Below, piece after piece: positions 19,062-27,208 of a stretch of 64,000 nt of DNA. Position numbers and translations under genes: made by a program. Source of the stretch: a bacterium (GTDB lineage Bacteria; Babelota; Babeliae; Babelales; Babelaceae); the NCBI GenBank assembly GCA_023428375.1, contig JAEYYR010000003.1, positions 62,001-126,000 on the forward strand, in the 5' to 3' direction. Under the pieces are notes generated by a model that saw only the letters and a list, made by a program, of their open reading frames with translations, had not been told where the DNA came from and searched no databases. Numbering within the stretch: the stretch's first letter is position 1; every line of letters starts with the position of its first letter.

Positions 19062-21155
19062 ATGATTGCGTACCTATTTTTATTTTTAAATTTCTTAACA
19101 TTAAGCTTTGAAACCATACATTCTATTAAAGAATGCACCCAGCAATTAGATGCTAATCGTTTGCCAGAAAATAATGATTGGATAAATCCTTCATATGAAA
19201 AATGGTATCAAGCAACCTATAATACTTTTTCCAAACGATTTTTATATTCAATTTTTTCTATATCACCGTCCTGCTTTGACTTGTCTAAATCAAAGCATCT
19301 TTTTGAAAACTTATTGGACCAAAGGCAAAGTAGAAACACTGGATGGTCAGATTTTACTGAAATCCTCGTGCAAGACGACCAAGATTATTACTTAATCGGT
19401 AGTCTTTTTGGGGATATACATGGATTAGAAAAAATACTTGATGCGCTTAAAGCGCGCAATGTGATTGATGAAAATCTAATTATTCAAAAAAAGAGCACTA
19501 TTATTTTCCTGGGAAATGTCATTGACTATTCACCATACAGCTTTGAAACGCTATTGGTGGTGGCAAGCATTATGAATAAAAACCCTGATACCTGTTTTTA
19601 TATTCGCGCCCAGCACGAACATAAACAAACATGGTACACGTTTACCTTCAAGCATCAACTACTAGCATTTGATCAAATATCTCCTTGGAAAAAGCAAGAA
19701 TCTTGGCAATCATTAATACGATCATTTTTTGACACTTTACCTCAAGGCATTATTTTTAAATCTGCTAATAATAATGATTCGATTATTGTTTCATCCCAAG
19801 ATGAAGCCTTGGCAAACAATCCACAATCGTTACTACTGATAAAAACTCCCGATGATTTTTTTTCTGTGCGCCCTGAAGATCTTAATGGTTTTAGAGGATT
19901 TGAAAAAGGAATACCAACTTGGTCGCTCTTTTCTTCAGCAAACGCAATCCTCAATCATTATTTTAATTTGAACTCAGTTTATTATGCACAATTATCTGTT
20001 AAGCCAGATTTAGCCAAAAGCACTCTCTCTTTTTTTAATACGGTTCTTGGCTCAAAAGAATTTGAACTAAAAAAAACTGTGTCTGCCCAATTGATTAAAA
20101 ATGCAATTACTTTTGGCAGCACTATGGACTCAAGCAAAGGTGTTTCATTCCAGGGTACTGCCATAAAACAAGGCATTGAATTATCGTTTAATCGTCAGAA
20201 TTCGTATAACAAACAATTAGAACGCTATTTTCAATTAATCAGCCTTGATGATCAATACACCCCTAGCCTTGCACGACAGCAAGTACTCGTTCTTAAAGAT
20301 GAGTATAAAGTTAATCAATTACTTTGTTCTATAGGTTCACCAACCATTGAAGCTTATCTTGATCTTATTAAGAGCAAAGAAATGTATTTATTTTTCCCAA
20401 TCACAGGTGCAGAATTTTTAAGAAATAAGGATCTTGAGGCGATCATACATTTCAGGGTTTCTTATAAAACTGAAGTGCAAGCATTGCTCAATAAAATTAT
20501 AAAACAAGAAAACAAAAAAATTATAGCAGTTTTTTATCAAGATGATGCATTTGGCGGTGGCGCATTAGCAGCTGCTCAAGAGTATATTAAAGAAATTTCG
20601 GGTATCAATTTAATTTTACTTCCCTATTCAGCAAACTCTACCCAATTTGAAAATCTCATTGAACAACTTGAAGAAAAAGAGTATGATGCACTCGGATTTT
20701 TTTCAACAGCATTTGCAACGCAAGAATTTATACGTCAGCTGGGTATAGAAAAATTAGTTAACAAAAAAATGTTTGGCATATCAGATTTAAGCGAATTAAG
20801 CTTTCAACGATTCTTGAAAGATCAAGGGTTAACGTGTTTAGTTGCATACGTTGTGCCGCCACTTGAAAGCAATTTGCAAATAATCCAAGAATATAGATCG
20901 TTGGTGCGTTCGGATGATAGTGACAACAGACCTTATGTTCTTGAAGGATTTATTGCAGCAGAAATAGTAGTGGATGCAATCAACACATTGAATGGTGGCA
21001 TAACACCGCAAACATTAATGCAACACCTAGAAAGTTATAAAAATTACGACTTTAAAGGCTTGAAACTAGATTTCAATCCTGATACACGTGAATTAAATTC
21101 AACAGTATGGCTCTACGATGGCATTAATTTTATGGAAAAACATGAAACCAATTAA
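19062..21155 (+). CDS. Phosphatase-like domain fused to type 1 periplasmic binding protein
   Basis: This 697-residue exported protein (signal peptide about residues 1-22) has two recognisable parts. Residues about 105-200 resemble a PPP-type metallophosphatase: GDIHGLEKIL near 117, then IFLGNVIDYSPYSFETL and YIRAQHEHK at the places of GDIHG, GDxVDRG and GNHE. Asp-to-Asn, Arg-to-Tyr and Gly-Asn-to-Ala-Gln changes in the last two suggest loss of catalysis. Residues about 345-690 form a type 1 periplasmic binding protein of the LivK/amino-acid kind: ITFGSTMDSSKG, IELSFNRQN, LISLDDQYTPSLA, PITGAEFLR, FRVSYKTEV, IAVFYQDDAFGGGAL. There is no ABC permease nearby. It follows the ion channel gene by 13 bases and overlaps the next gene by 14, so it is likely a sensor subunit for the channel; that role is inference. 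Confidence 0.85.
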   Translation: MIAYLFLFLNFLTLSFETIHSIKECTQQLDANRLPENNDWINPSYEKWYQATYNTFSKRFLYSIFSISPSCFDLSKSKHLFENLLDQRQSRNTGWSDFTEILVQDDQDYYLIGSLFGDIHGLEKILDALKARNVIDENLIIQKKSTIIFLGNVIDYSPYSFETLLVVASIMNKNPDTCFYIRAQHEHKQTWYTFTFKHQLLAFDQISPWKKQESWQSLIRSFFDTLPQGIIFKSANNNDSIIVSSQDEALANNPQSLLLIKTPDDFFSVRPEDLNGFRGFEKGIPTWSLFSSANAILNHYFNLNSVYYAQLSVKPDLAKSTLSFFNTVLGSKEFELKKTVSAQLIKNAITFGSTMDSSKGVSFQGTAIKQGIELSFNRQNSYNKQLERYFQLISLDDQYTPSLARQQVLVLKDEYKVNQLLCSIGSPTIEAYLDLIKSKEMYLFFPITGAEFLRNKDLEAIIHFRVSYKTEVQALLNKIIKQENKKIIAVFYQDDAFGGGALAAAQEYIKEISGINLILLPYSANSTQFENLIEQLEEKEYDALGFFSTAFATQEFIRQLGIEKLVNKKMFGISDLSELSFQRFLKDQGLTCLVAYVVPPLESNLQIIQEYRSLVRSDDSDNRPYVLEGFIAAEIVVDAINTLNGGITPQTLMQHLESYKNYDFKGLKLDFNPDTRELNSTVWLYDGINFMEKHETN

Positions 21156-21840
21156 CGTATTTTTATTTATTAGCTCATTGATGTTTGCTGAACAACCAAT
21201 AAATGTGAATGTTCATAACAATCTCAATCTTTCACAAATTAACACTGCTACCTTGCAACAACATGTCACAAGCGTTTTGTCACGGGCGCAAGATTTTCTT
21301 GGCAACGGCAGAGAAGAATGCTCATCGCTTATGTACAGTGCTGCTCGATTTATATTTAGCAACAAAAAAAAGTGTTGCATTTACTCTATCATAAGCGCTT
21401 ACGTAAGCATCGTTACGGCATTGTGGGTACTGCAAGCAAAAATCAACAAAGGATACTGGAAAAGCTGGAAAAAGGACATGAGTATAGAAAGCATGTTTTC
21501 TTTAAAACAGCAAGATTTAGCACACCAGCTATTACTTGACATACAAATGCATTATATCAATCCAACCGCTCCCACTGATACAACAGAACCCATTAGCAAA
21601 TTCATAGTCGATCTTGCACTCGAAGAAGAATATATAAAAAAATATCTTGATTTGATTTCATTGCTAGAACGATTAAGAGTTTTGAGATTTATATACTTCA
21701 AGACAGAAAAAACTAAATACGAAGAATATGCAACACGAATAAGTTGCTTAAAAGGATTATTCGCGCTCTGGTTGTCCGAATACAAGGTTTCACTATTGCA
21801 CGAAAAAACATCAGCTGCTTCGCTTATTGCCGCAGGCTAG
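21142..21840 (+). CDS. Exported single-span membrane protein, third gene of channel operon
   Basis: The 232-residue protein starts MKPINVFLFISSLMFAEQ, a signal peptide, and has one strong membrane segment around residues 76-98 (CIYSIISAYVSIVTALWVL) after a Cys pair. The C-terminal 130 residues are helical and end LFALWLSEYKVSLLHEK plus a short tail. The start lies inside the end of the binding-protein fusion, preceded by TGGAAAAAC, so the two are translationally coupled. No family is recognised. A diverged copy of its last 28 codons is found at 23272-23355. A role as a channel accessory protein is a guess from position. Confidence 0.72.
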   Translation: MKPINVFLFISSLMFAEQPINVNVHNNLNLSQINTATLQQHVTSVLSRAQDFLGNGREECSSLMYSAARFIFSNKKKCCIYSIISAYVSIVTALWVLQAKINKGYWKSWKKDMSIESMFSLKQQDLAHQLLLDIQMHYINPTAPTDTTEPISKFIVDLALEEEYIKKYLDLISLLERLRVLRFIYFKTEKTKYEEYATRISCLKGLFALWLSEYKVSLLHEKTSAASLIAAG

Positions 21841-23038
21841 GAACTTCGCGCTGCTTGAGCCGATTATGAACAATAATATATGCTTGAAACACGAGTAATT
21901 GAGGAAACGAAAACTTACATAATCCATTTTCTTTAGTATAAGCCACAAGTTGATCGTCCATCATCTCAAAGCTCTCTAATTTCAAAGTGTTTTCATAACA
22001 AGCAATCTCCTCTTGCAGCTCTAATGAATAGATTCTAATTTTAGGATTTTGCACAAAAAATACCGAATCATATATAAGCAAAAAGCTATCATTCAAAAAT
22101 TGTATATTAGGGTTACCTGAAAACACTATTTCATGGGGGATGCGCAATTCAGCACATGGGTTTTTGAAATCATCACTGCTATATACAAGAATTGTTTTTT
22201 TTGAATCATGTATTTCATCAGACAAAAACGCAAAGAACGTGCCACTGTAATTGTGCGCTATAGGATGTCTATCTAAAACCTTGTTACCTATCGCCATTTT
22301 TTTCATATTGAAAGTATACAATGCACCTTTATTTTCGTGTATAGAGACAAAAAACTCTCTTTCATTAATGGTTTGATGCATATCGTGAAGAAATCGATGC
22401 TTCATATTAAAAATCTTTTTGCTGCCATCAATACAATTAATTTTTATAATTTGTTCACTGCTCCATATAAATAAAATAAATGGTTTAGCATCAGAAAAAT
22501 GAAAGTATTTTAAACCCTTAAAATGTAACGGTAAAATTTTCTTAGTTTCGATATTAAATATATCGCAAAAAATTATGTCTGAGCCAGGAGTATATTTGTA
22601 ATATCTTCTAAGAATAAAAAGATCATTCATCAGGTAAAAAGTATCTAGCAATGGATCATCGTTCACTTGCCATACCAGTTCACTGTTAGCAAAAAAAGAT
22701 TGTTGACGATCTTTACGAAAATACTGAATATTTTTAAATTCATATTGAAGCGTACCGTAGCTTTTCTTCGGTTCTGTGAATTCAATATGCATCGAAAGAT
22801 TCGTAGACATAAATTTGGCTGTTAGAGTAAATGGAATGAGCGATTCAAAATCACAATCATTGGCTAAGACCCGATGATTCATGCTTGAACAATTATCTAA
22901 ATATTTTTTTGCTGCCAAATATTGAAGGGAATTGGATTGCTTTAATGTATCCTGACTTGATATAGGGTAATAAATATGATGCAAAGAAACCGATTCATTT
23001 CCACAAATAAGCGATCCAAGCAAAAATATAAGCATCAT
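21824..23038 (-). CDS. Secreted repeat protein, possible beta-propeller
   Basis: The 404-residue protein starts MMLIFLLGSLICGNES, a signal peptide. Most of it consists of beta-type repeats, with phrases such as EREFFVSIHENKGALYTFN, GTFFAFLSDEI and DSFLLIYDSVFFVQNPKIRIYSL, and a helical tail (LLVFQAYIIVHNRLKQRE). The tail resembles the end of the protein at 31671 (LLSYLAIRQELARRQ). Its 3' end overlaps the convergent channel-operon gene by 17 bases. It sits between that gene and a leftover tail of an MCE gene, within a duplicated block. Function unknown. Confidence 0.65.
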   Translation of the reverse strand: MMLIFLLGSLICGNESVSLHHIYYPISSQDTLKQSNSLQYLAAKKYLDNCSSMNHRVLANDCDFESLIPFTLTAKFMSTNLSMHIEFTEPKKSYGTLQYEFKNIQYFRKDRQQSFFANSELVWQVNDDPLLDTFYLMNDLFILRRYYKYTPGSDIIFCDIFNIETKKILPLHFKGLKYFHFSDAKPFILFIWSSEQIIKINCIDGSKKIFNMKHRFLHDMHQTINEREFFVSIHENKGALYTFNMKKMAIGNKVLDRHPIAHNYSGTFFAFLSDEIHDSKKTILVYSSDDFKNPCAELRIPHEIVFSGNPNIQFLNDSFLLIYDSVFFVQNPKIRIYSLELQEEIACYENTLKLESFEMMDDQLVAYTKENGLCKFSFPQLLVFQAYIIVHNRLKQREVPSLRQ

Positions 23039-23045
23039 AAGAGCA

Positions 23046-23264
23046 TCAATTTAGAAAGCACCGCAACAATTCATCGTCCGCAAATCGAATACCTGCACCA
23101 AAAATTGCATGCCTTCCTTGTTTATTAATGATGCCACCACCTATCAGAGCATATACATGCCCACCTATAAAGATGCGATTGAACCGCTTCAAATAAGGAT
23201 CGTGACCATACAATCGCTGTGTGCCAATCATATCATACAGCTTGAGTGTTGTTGATACCCATCG
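23046..23264 (-). pseudogene. 3' fragment of a second MCE (mlaD-like) gene
   Basis: Read on the minus strand this segment encodes about 72 residues that match the C-terminus of the MCE protein at 24824-26239. Both contain GHDPYLK, FNRIF, HVYAL, INK and then GRHAIFGAGIRFADDELLRCF followed by one or two residues and a stop. It begins in mid-gene (RWVST...LYD) with no start codon at the matching place, and has a one-codon insertion. Many nucleotide differences are at third positions, so the copy was under protein-level selection before it was truncated. An internal ATG at 23231 could still allow a 61-residue peptide, but this looks like a remnant. Confidence 0.8.
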
Positions 23265-23271
23265 AAAATGA

Positions 23272-23355
23272 TTATTTGCGCTGTGGCTATCCGAGTATAA
23301 AGTATCCCTCTTACAGGAAAAAATACCGAGTGTTTTGTCTGCTGAAGGTACCTAA
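23272..23355 (+). pseudogene. 3' fragment of a second copy of the channel-operon third gene
   Basis: On the plus strand this stretch encodes LFALWLSEYKVSLLQEK followed by a diverged tail and stop. The gene at 21142-21840 ends LFALWLSEYKVSLLHEK plus a tail. Sixteen of seventeen residues agree, yet about two thirds of these codons differ at the third base, so this is an old, formerly selected copy, not a recent error. It has no start and abuts the MCE fragment within about seven bases, marking a deletion junction. See the finding on the duplication scar. Confidence 0.8.
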
Positions 23356-23360
23356 AAAAG

Positions 23361-24809
23361 CTATAAATCAATATTTTGGACATTATCAAATACATTTTTT
23401 TCAGGCGAAATCAAAAAAGCAAAATAGGAAGGCATTCCTGCATATTTCCTTAAACTTTTTTTGGTTTTATTTTTTATTAATTTTTTTTTATACCATACAT
23501 TATCTAATTCTCTTAGAACGGGAAATTCATAATGTTCATACTGAGTTGATTCACCTCTACCAAGAAGCAATTCAAATTTTTTTTCTTTATAGAAATCAAT
23601 CGATCTTACTTTTGTGGATTCAAAAACAGGTAATATACGCGTAAAGCCATTCCATTTATCTGGGATCTTAAAAAAAAATTTATACTGAAGCGAATACAAC
23701 GTAATATCATAACAACTTACAAAAGCAATATAGAGATCTTCCCAAATAAATCTTATCTGATCAATATAGTTGCGGGAATAAAAAATTTGATCACGATCAA
23801 ATATATCCCACGTCTTTTTACACCTTAATTTCATAACATTTTTAAACCGCTGAGGACCTTTTTCCGCATTTTTAAATATTTCTACCACAGCAAACAAATA
23901 CTTCTCGTTTGCTGCTCCAAATTGAAACCATTGAGCATCGCTGCTCTTTTCATAAACACATGTACATTTATCCAAATGTCGATCTGGATCGCTCAGCGTA
24001 TTGTAAGTAGTAAGACCATTATCTTGATAGATTTTTTTAATATTCTTTATGTATGTTAGATTATTTAACCGTGAAAACTGCAAATCGCTTGTGGTCGTAA
24101 TAGTAAAACCATAAGGAGCGCCTTCCATTTCACCATATCTGGGATTATCAAATATCACACCATAATTACCGCCACGATTTCCTAAGAAACCATAACCATA
24201 TTGCAGGTGAAAATTTGTACTCTCTTGTTGACAAAATTTGTTTGAATGCACAATAAATCGGCGAATATTCATTTTTGAATTTTTTAATATTGGAAGATCT
24301 ATAGATCCCAGTTCAATCTGATCTTCTGCATTTTTATCAAAAATTTTCCATCCTATTATTGATCCAAAACCAATAAATTCAATAAACTGATCCTTGTTTA
24401 ACGTTAAAGTATGTATTTTCTTATTATAAAAATATATTTCATAGCGTGGGTCATCTAAGTACCTTGCATGGCTAACGATGCATATATCTTTCCAGATATA
24501 AGTTAACGCAATATCTTCATGCCAATACCGGTCTAAAGAAGAATAAAGTCTTTTTGAATCGAGGGGTTTTATCTCAGCAATCTTTTCAAAAATTCGGCTA
24601 CTTAGTAAATTTGGCTGTAAAATCACGGGCAACGACCGTAATTTTTTTTTTACTTGAGTGTCATCTTTATATTTCCCTTCAGAAAATTTTTGCATAAATG
24701 GCAAAAGCGCTTCCTCACAGAGATTAATAAGTTTCTGGGGAGATTTAATTTGTTCCGAAGCGTCAAAAAATGAGATTGATAAAACCAATAATAAATAAAA
24801 TATATTCAT
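23361..24809 (-). CDS. Secreted repeat protein, unknown
   Basis: The 482-residue protein starts MNIFYLLLVLSISFFDASEQ, a signal peptide, followed by a helical part to about residue 90 and then beta-type repeats with many aromatic residues (YIWKDICIVSHARYL, FIWEDLYIAFVSCYDITLYSL). The C-terminus is very basic (WYKKKLIKNKTKKSLRK). In position it mirrors the gene at 21824: each lies between a copy of the channel-operon gene tail and a copy of the MCE tail. If that block was duplicated the two should be paralogues, but their sequences now share little that I can see by eye. Confidence 0.65.
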   Translation of the reverse strand: MNIFYLLLVLSISFFDASEQIKSPQKLINLCEEALLPFMQKFSEGKYKDDTQVKKKLRSLPVILQPNLLSSRIFEKIAEIKPLDSKRLYSSLDRYWHEDIALTYIWKDICIVSHARYLDDPRYEIYFYNKKIHTLTLNKDQFIEFIGFGSIIGWKIFDKNAEDQIELGSIDLPILKNSKMNIRRFIVHSNKFCQQESTNFHLQYGYGFLGNRGGNYGVIFDNPRYGEMEGAPYGFTITTTSDLQFSRLNNLTYIKNIKKIYQDNGLTTYNTLSDPDRHLDKCTCVYEKSSDAQWFQFGAANEKYLFAVVEIFKNAEKGPQRFKNVMKLRCKKTWDIFDRDQIFYSRNYIDQIRFIWEDLYIAFVSCYDITLYSLQYKFFFKIPDKWNGFTRILPVFESTKVRSIDFYKEKKFELLLGRGESTQYEHYEFPVLRELDNVWYKKKLIKNKTKKSLRKYAGMPSYFAFLISPEKNVFDNVQNIDL

Positions 24810-24823
24810 GATATAAATAAAGA

Positions 24824-26239
24824 TTAATTAATGAAACAGCGTAAGAGTTCATCATCGGCAAATCGAATGCCAGCACCAAATATTGCATGACGTCCATTCT
24901 TGTTGATTATGTCATCAACCCCAACCAGAGCATAGACATGTTCGCCTAAGAAAATACGATTGAACCACTTCAAATACGGATCATGTCCACTCAACCTTTG
25001 TGTGCCCATTAAATCATACAGCTCAAGTGTTGATACCCAACGAATTGGATCAATTCCCAGTGGAACCTGAACATCAAGACCAATGCCTGGAGTGCTTTGA
25101 AAAATACCTGCACGCACCGCAAAAAGACAATCACCAAAGATGCGTGCTATTTGAAGATTTAATAATGGTTTATTACGCTTTACACATATTGTAGAATGCT
25201 GCGTGAATAATCCTGACTCATCACGACACTCTAATTGATCAAAGCGTTGCAAGTATCCGCAATTAGATGCTACAAGACCAACTAGACCAAAATAATCACG
25301 ACACGGGTGAATTCGTAAATCGAAGAATGCTTTAGTTCCATTAAAAAAACCATGGCCCTTTTGAGCGCCTTCAATACGCGCGTCTAAAACAAAATCGATA
25401 TTTTTAAAAAATGAGGTTGTCTCTTGAATGTCTTGTGTTATATGAAAAATACTTTGATGCAAATCATCGTTATTGAGTAATTTGCCCAATGAACCCTGGC
25501 CATTATTAATTTGATTTACTATTTGCTGCGCATCGGAGGTTATAGTTGCAACACAATTTGTAGTCTGTTTTAATCGTTCAGCAAGCTCAGGTAAATGTTT
25601 CTGTAAGTCAGCTATTAGTTGAGCTCCATTATGAGCAGAATCATTTATAGTCGATTTATTGGTTTGCAATATATCATGCAACAAAGAAATAATTTGTGTT
25701 GTTTCTTTCAAAACATTCTGCATGTCATTCATCACCGATTGCTGCCCTGACATTTGTCCTAAAAAGCTATTTACATTACTGGTCAAAAGTTCCACTTGAT
25801 GAGCAAGGCTTCTAAAATCACTCAAAACATCCTCAACTCCTGCTTGGGGCGCAGAAGACTTCAATTGAGCACCTGGATTCATGATTGCGGTATTTACTGA
25901 ACCAGAAGATAGATCAACGAACTTTCCACCGAGCATCCCATCTTGCTTGATAGATGCGGCAGTATCTTCACGAATTAAGCATTCTTTTTTTACTTTTAAT
26001 TGCACTGAGACTTGGGAGCCTTCGATTAATCTTAAGTCATCAACCCAACCAATTTTGACACCAGCAATTTTTACATCCGCTTTTTTGAGTAATCCCGCAA
26101 CATCTGAAAAACGCACGGTATAGAGCACATAATCATCAGAATTAAGATGAAAAAAACCGAGTTGATAGCCAAAAAAAATCAGAATGCCAAAAGCCGCCAT
26201 GACAAACAGACCAACGGCTGTTTCTGTTTTGTGTTGCAA
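24824..26239 (-). CDS. MCE domain protein (MlaD-like) with long C-terminal extension
   Basis: MCE proteins form hexameric rings in the envelope that carry lipids between inner and outer membranes, usually with an MlaE permease and MlaF ATPase. This 471-residue protein has one N-terminal membrane anchor (about residues 8-27), then an MCE domain (about 38-115: VRFSDVAGLLKKADVKIAGV, GMLGGKFVDLSSG). A helical, coiled-coil-like region covers 130-280 (GSLGKLLNNDDLHQSI). Residues 290-471 are beta-rich with Cys and aromatic residues, unlike short MlaD. The start is TTG, supported by AAGGAATTTACG. It follows gspK closely, and no permease or ATPase partner lies in the window. A fragment of a second copy lies at 23046. 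Confidence 0.85.
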   Translation of the reverse strand: MQHKTETAVGLFVMAAFGILIFFGYQLGFFHLNSDDYVLYTVRFSDVAGLLKKADVKIAGVKIGWVDDLRLIEGSQVSVQLKVKKECLIREDTAASIKQDGMLGGKFVDLSSGSVNTAIMNPGAQLKSSAPQAGVEDVLSDFRSLAHQVELLTSNVNSFLGQMSGQQSVMNDMQNVLKETTQIISLLHDILQTNKSTINDSAHNGAQLIADLQKHLPELAERLKQTTNCVATITSDAQQIVNQINNGQGSLGKLLNNDDLHQSIFHITQDIQETTSFFKNIDFVLDARIEGAQKGHGFFNGTKAFFDLRIHPCRDYFGLVGLVASNCGYLQRFDQLECRDESGLFTQHSTICVKRNKPLLNLQIARIFGDCLFAVRAGIFQSTPGIGLDVQVPLGIDPIRWVSTLELYDLMGTQRLSGHDPYLKWFNRIFLGEHVYALVGVDDIINKNGRHAIFGAGIRFADDELLRCFIN

Positions 26240-26257
26240 CGTAAATTCCTTGTACGA

Positions 26258-27208
26258 TCAAAGCCAAACGAGCTTTTTAATTAAAAACGGCTTTACGGGA
26301 TTTTCTTGTAAATCCTTTGTTAGTACAGCATAGATTTGTTGGAATGCTGAGTTGACGGTAACTTGGATTATCACCGAATAGACCGTACCATCAAGAGAAG
26401 TACCAAATAACTGTTTTATCTCTTGCGGTATTTCATTATAGCGCTTGCCATAAAAAGAAGCCAGCGTGTTATCCCAATCTGTTTTCCAATCTACTTTTGC
26501 GGGAATTTTTTGGATAATTTCCACCAATTTTTTTTGTTCAAATTTTTCAGGTATTTTCATCCCCAGAATTTTTTGCAGTCCTGCTGAAATACCAAAAGGA
26601 TTAATGGTCGCATCCATTTCTTCAGCAGAAAAAACATCAAACAAAAAGGATTGTCTTTGAATAAATTTTTGTAATTCTTTTATTTTTGCAAATTCAGTTA
26701 AATCATAGAGAGGTTTTCCGCGATCTTTTAAAGAATTGGAAATCTGTTCTGTCAGTGAAATACGATCAAGATCTTTTTTATAAGCATCACTGACAAGATC
26801 AACGATTTTTTTGCCGTCAGGGCTTGTTTTCCATTTTTTATCTTTAAAATCATACAAGCTATTTAATTGAATTTTGCCCTGTTCACTTACGATATATATT
26901 TTTACTTGTGCATCGATGCCATCGACTTCCTCGCTCAAATCATACGTCCGCCACGTATTCATCAACTGCAACAGCTTAGCACGATGAGCCGCTTCTTCTT
27001 TTTTATCTTTAGGCGCCTGGAGCATATCCATCACCAAATCTATGCTGCCTATTGCTAGTGCTGATGCGCGCTGTTTGTTAGCAAAGGCTTGCGCGGTAAA
27101 ACGTATCGTCGACAATTTATATACATAGCGAGCAACTATTGCTGAACATGCCATCAATAAGAGCAACGTGGTAATTAATATATACCCTGACTTATGCTGG
27201 TTTTCCAT
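26258..27208 (-). CDS. gspK: Type II secretion minor pseudopilin GspK-like
   Basis: GspK sits at the tip of the type II secretion pseudopilus with GspI and GspJ. The start at 27208 is chosen because AAGGATTCT precedes it and it gives the prepilin-like head MENQHKSGYILITTLLLLM; the longest frame starts further up inside gspJ. The +5 position is not Glu, which is usual for GspK. The 316-residue length matches the family, and IYIVSEQGKIQLNSLYDFKD followed by repeated helical segments resembles the GspK core. It overlaps gspJ by 17 bases as the last pseudopilin gene in the operon. Confidence 0.82.
   Translation of the reverse strand: MENQHKSGYILITTLLLLMACSAIVARYVYKLSTIRFTAQAFANKQRASALAIGSIDLVMDMLQAPKDKKEEAAHRAKLLQLMNTWRTYDLSEEVDGIDAQVKIYIVSEQGKIQLNSLYDFKDKKWKTSPDGKKIVDLVSDAYKKDLDRISLTEQISNSLKDRGKPLYDLTEFAKIKELQKFIQRQSFLFDVFSAEEMDATINPFGISAGLQKILGMKIPEKFEQKKLVEIIQKIPAKVDWKTDWDNTLASFYGKRYNEIPQEIKQLFGTSLDGTVYSVIIQVTVNSAFQQIYAVLTKDLQENPVKPFLIKKLVWL

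Noticed and set aside
21142..21840. Third gene of the channel operon as a channel subunit
   Set aside because: It has only one strong membrane helix and no FPFD loop, so it is not a paralogue of the channel.
23246..23644. 132-residue plus-strand open frame crossing the scar
   Set aside because: It uses a different frame from the gene-tail fragment and runs antisense to the start of the real gene on the minus strand.
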